Of a stretch of 7,856 nt of DNA, positions 6,461-7,856 are shown in pieces; the stretch's first letter is position 1; the number at the start of each line of letters is the position of its first letter. Below the pieces are notes generated by a model. The model did no database searches and was not told the origin of the DNA. It saw only the letters and a program-made list of their open reading frames with translations. This stretch comes from Pseudomonadales bacterium (GTDB lineage Bacteria > Pseudomonadota > Gammaproteobacteria > Pseudomonadales > Azotimanducaceae): NCBI GenBank assembly GCA_028822125.1, contig JAPKEK010000078.1, positions 1 through 7,856 of the forward strand, written 5' to 3'. The position numbers were made by a program, and so were the translations under genes.

Positions 6461-7856
6461 CTAGTACCGGGATTTTTTGGCTTCCATATTGGAGTGAACA
6501 TCGATGAGCACGGTCTGACCAGACTGGTTTAACTCCCTGGCCTGTTGCAGGGCCGGCGCCATTGCCGAGGCTTTTGTCACGGTCAATCCGACTGCGCCCA
6601 TGCCTTCTGCTATTTTTGCGTAATCACCCTGCATTTCGCCGACACCAAATTTACCAGCTTCGGGGAATCCTCTTGGATAAGTTGCCATGTTGCCATTATT
6701 CAGTAGCACCGTAGTGATAGCGAAACCACTTCTCGATGCCGTTTCCAGGTCTGTCCCCGACATACCAAAGGCAGCATCACCCATCAGATTAAGGCAGAAT
6801 TTTTCCGGGTTCGCCATCTTCGCGCCAATCATTAACGGTATACCAAATCCCAGGTGGGTCGTCTTACCCCAGCCCACATAGCTGTGCGGCGATGTGGCTG
6901 TGTAAAAAGGCACAAACGAGTCCCTTGGGGCTCCCGCATCATGGGTGACAATACTGTTTTCATGGTCCAGGTTTTTATCTATCTCATGAATCACTCGATA
7001 GGTATTCAAAGGTTCTTCTGTTGAAGTCAGCAGAGGTTGCCACTGTTTCAACCAGTCTGCTTTGACCTCGGCAATTATTTTGGCCGTGCTTTTTATGTCG
7101 CCAAACCCACTCCCACCCGTTTCATCCTTAATGGCGTCGATCAAGGCGAGTAGGGTCAGGCGAGTATCACCCAGCAAGGCAATATCGACGCTCTCATCGC
7201 GACTGATCGCCGAAATATCATCGGTATTCTGAATTAATACCTTGTTATTACTACGAATCGGCTGGCCGTAGAAGGTGCGGGTCAGGCTCGAGCCCAGAGC
7301 TAGAATCAAATCACATTCGCTCAACCACTTACCCGCGGCCATGGTGGTAAGCCCACTACCCGCGCCCAGGCATAAGGGGTGGCGTTCATCCATCGCAGAC
7401 TTTCCGGGCATGGTGCAAAATACCGGTATTCCGGTCAATTCTGCTAATTGCTTCAGCTCGGCGGTCGCTCCACCCAGGAGTACTCCCTGTCCAGCCCAAA
7501 GCAACGGCCGCTTTGCTGCTCGAAGCGCCTTCACCGCATCGCTGATGTCAGAATCTGAGGGTTGCGCTAATGCACGTGGCGGCGATTGATAATTCAATGC
7601 ATTATCCGGGATTTCTTTCATGCAAACGTCAGCGGTTAGCTCAACAACGACGGGGCCACCCGGCCCATTACGCAGGGCATGAAAAGCACGCCGCATCGCG
7701 TTGCCGATATCTTCAGGCTGGTAGACGGCTTCCACCTGCTTCACTATCCCCTGGTAATTATGCACCGCTGAAAAATTTGGTTTCACAGCAATCTGGTTCA
7801 GCAGCACGCCCCCGGGCAAAACCAGAATGGGGATACTATCGGCGTAGGCCTGCGCA
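6461..7856 (-). CDS. Thiamine-diphosphate-dependent enzyme (acetolactate synthase / benzoylformate decarboxylase superfamily), N-terminus cut by the window's right edge
   Basis: The frame stays open to base 7856. AQAYADSIPILVL at the edge is the inner part of the N-terminal pyrimidine-binding domain (family pattern A-x-AYADS-P-LVL), so the TTG at 7819 is not the true start and about 90-110 residues are missing, including the catalytic glutamate. The central domain follows (about SDISDAVKALRAAKRPLLWAG onward), then the C-terminal cofactor domain. The cofactor motif GDAAFG through LLNN (6764-6781 to 6695-6700) has GDA in place of the usual GDG; the metal-binding Asp and Asn are kept. Members ligate or decarboxylate 2-oxo acids. 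Sequence alone does not separate acetolactate synthase from decarboxylases of this type. No small regulatory subunit gene (IlvH/IlvN type) is next to its 3' end, which weakens a biosynthetic acetolactate synthase role. It is convergent with the M20 gene across a 92-base gap without a clear terminator. Confidence 0.9.
   Translation of the reverse strand, partial: AQAYADSIPILVLPGGVLLNQIAVKPNFSAVHNYQGIVKQVEAVYQPEDIGNAMRRAFHALRNGPGGPVVVELTADVCMKEIPDNALNYQSPPRALAQPSDSDISDAVKALRAAKRPLLWAGQGVLLGGATAELKQLAELTGIPVFCTMPGKSAMDERHPLCLGAGSGLTTMAAGKWLSECDLILALGSSLTRTFYGQPIRSNNKVLIQNTDDISAISRDESVDIALLGDTRLTLLALIDAIKDETGGSGFGDIKSTAKIIAEVKADWLKQWQPLLTSTEEPLNTYRVIHEIDKNLDHENSIVTHDAGAPRDSFVPFYTATSPHSYVGWGKTTHLGFGIPLMIGAKMANPEKFCLNLMGDAAFGMSGTDLETASRSGFAITTVLLNNGNMATYPRGFPEAGKFGVGEMQGDYAKIAEGMGAVGLTVTKASAMAPALQQARELNQSGQTVLIDVHSNMEAKKSRY

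Noticed and set aside
7275..7589. Plus-strand open frame of 104 codons
   Set aside because: It lies wholly inside the thiamine-diphosphate enzyme on the opposite strand and has no recognisable domain.
7817..7819. TTG as the start of the thiamine-diphosphate enzyme
   Set aside because: The reading frame continues upstream to the window edge with conserved family sequence (AQAYADSIPILV), so the true start is outside.
1..7856. CRISPR array, insertion sequence, phage or defence system
   Set aside because: No tandem repeat-spacer pattern, transposase, integrase, reverse transcriptase or nuclease-like protein was seen on either strand.

Overview
The window looks like a chromosomal stretch of a Gram-negative bacterium, most likely a gammaproteobacterium. 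Base composition is close to balanced, and the proteins have the style of environmental or marine gammaproteobacteria that carry many catabolic and detoxification genes. This placement rests on protein style, Shine-Dalgarno sites and promoter-like hexamers. No rRNA, tRNA or housekeeping marker is present to confirm it.

Layout, left to right. (1) The N-terminal 103 codons of a serine beta-lactamase-family hydrolase, minus strand, leaving through the left edge. (2) About 610 bases without an intact gene (312-922). This stretch holds an extended -10 promoter-like site, a UUCG-capped hairpin, a second nested hairpin, and on the minus strand a protein-like reading frame without a start that may be a gene relic. 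(3) A 210-residue protein, plus strand, with a membrane segment at each end and an alpha-beta domain resembling the DUF1330 group. (4) A TetR-family repressor, minus strand, divergent from (5) a 12-helix MFS exporter. Their shared 219-base spacer contains two dyad-symmetric sequences that could be operators. (6) A nitroreductase-family flavoprotein, plus strand, 111 bases after the exporter. (7) A membrane-anchored M20 metallopeptidase (carboxypeptidase S/PM20D1-like), plus strand, preceded by a strong hairpin. (8) A thiamine-diphosphate enzyme of the acetolactate synthase/benzoylformate decarboxylase superfamily, minus strand, whose N-terminus lies beyond the right edge.

The clearest functional unit is repressor, exporter and probably nitroreductase: a TetR regulator divergent from an efflux pump, followed by a redox enzyme. 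This is a common arrangement for responses to toxic small molecules; the ligand cannot be told from sequence. The M20 enzyme and the thiamine-diphosphate enzyme are convergent and probably independent units. I see no CRISPR array, insertion sequence, phage gene, toxin-antitoxin pair or defence system. The best leads for something undescribed are the doubly anchored DUF1330-like protein and the unexplained 312-922 spacer.
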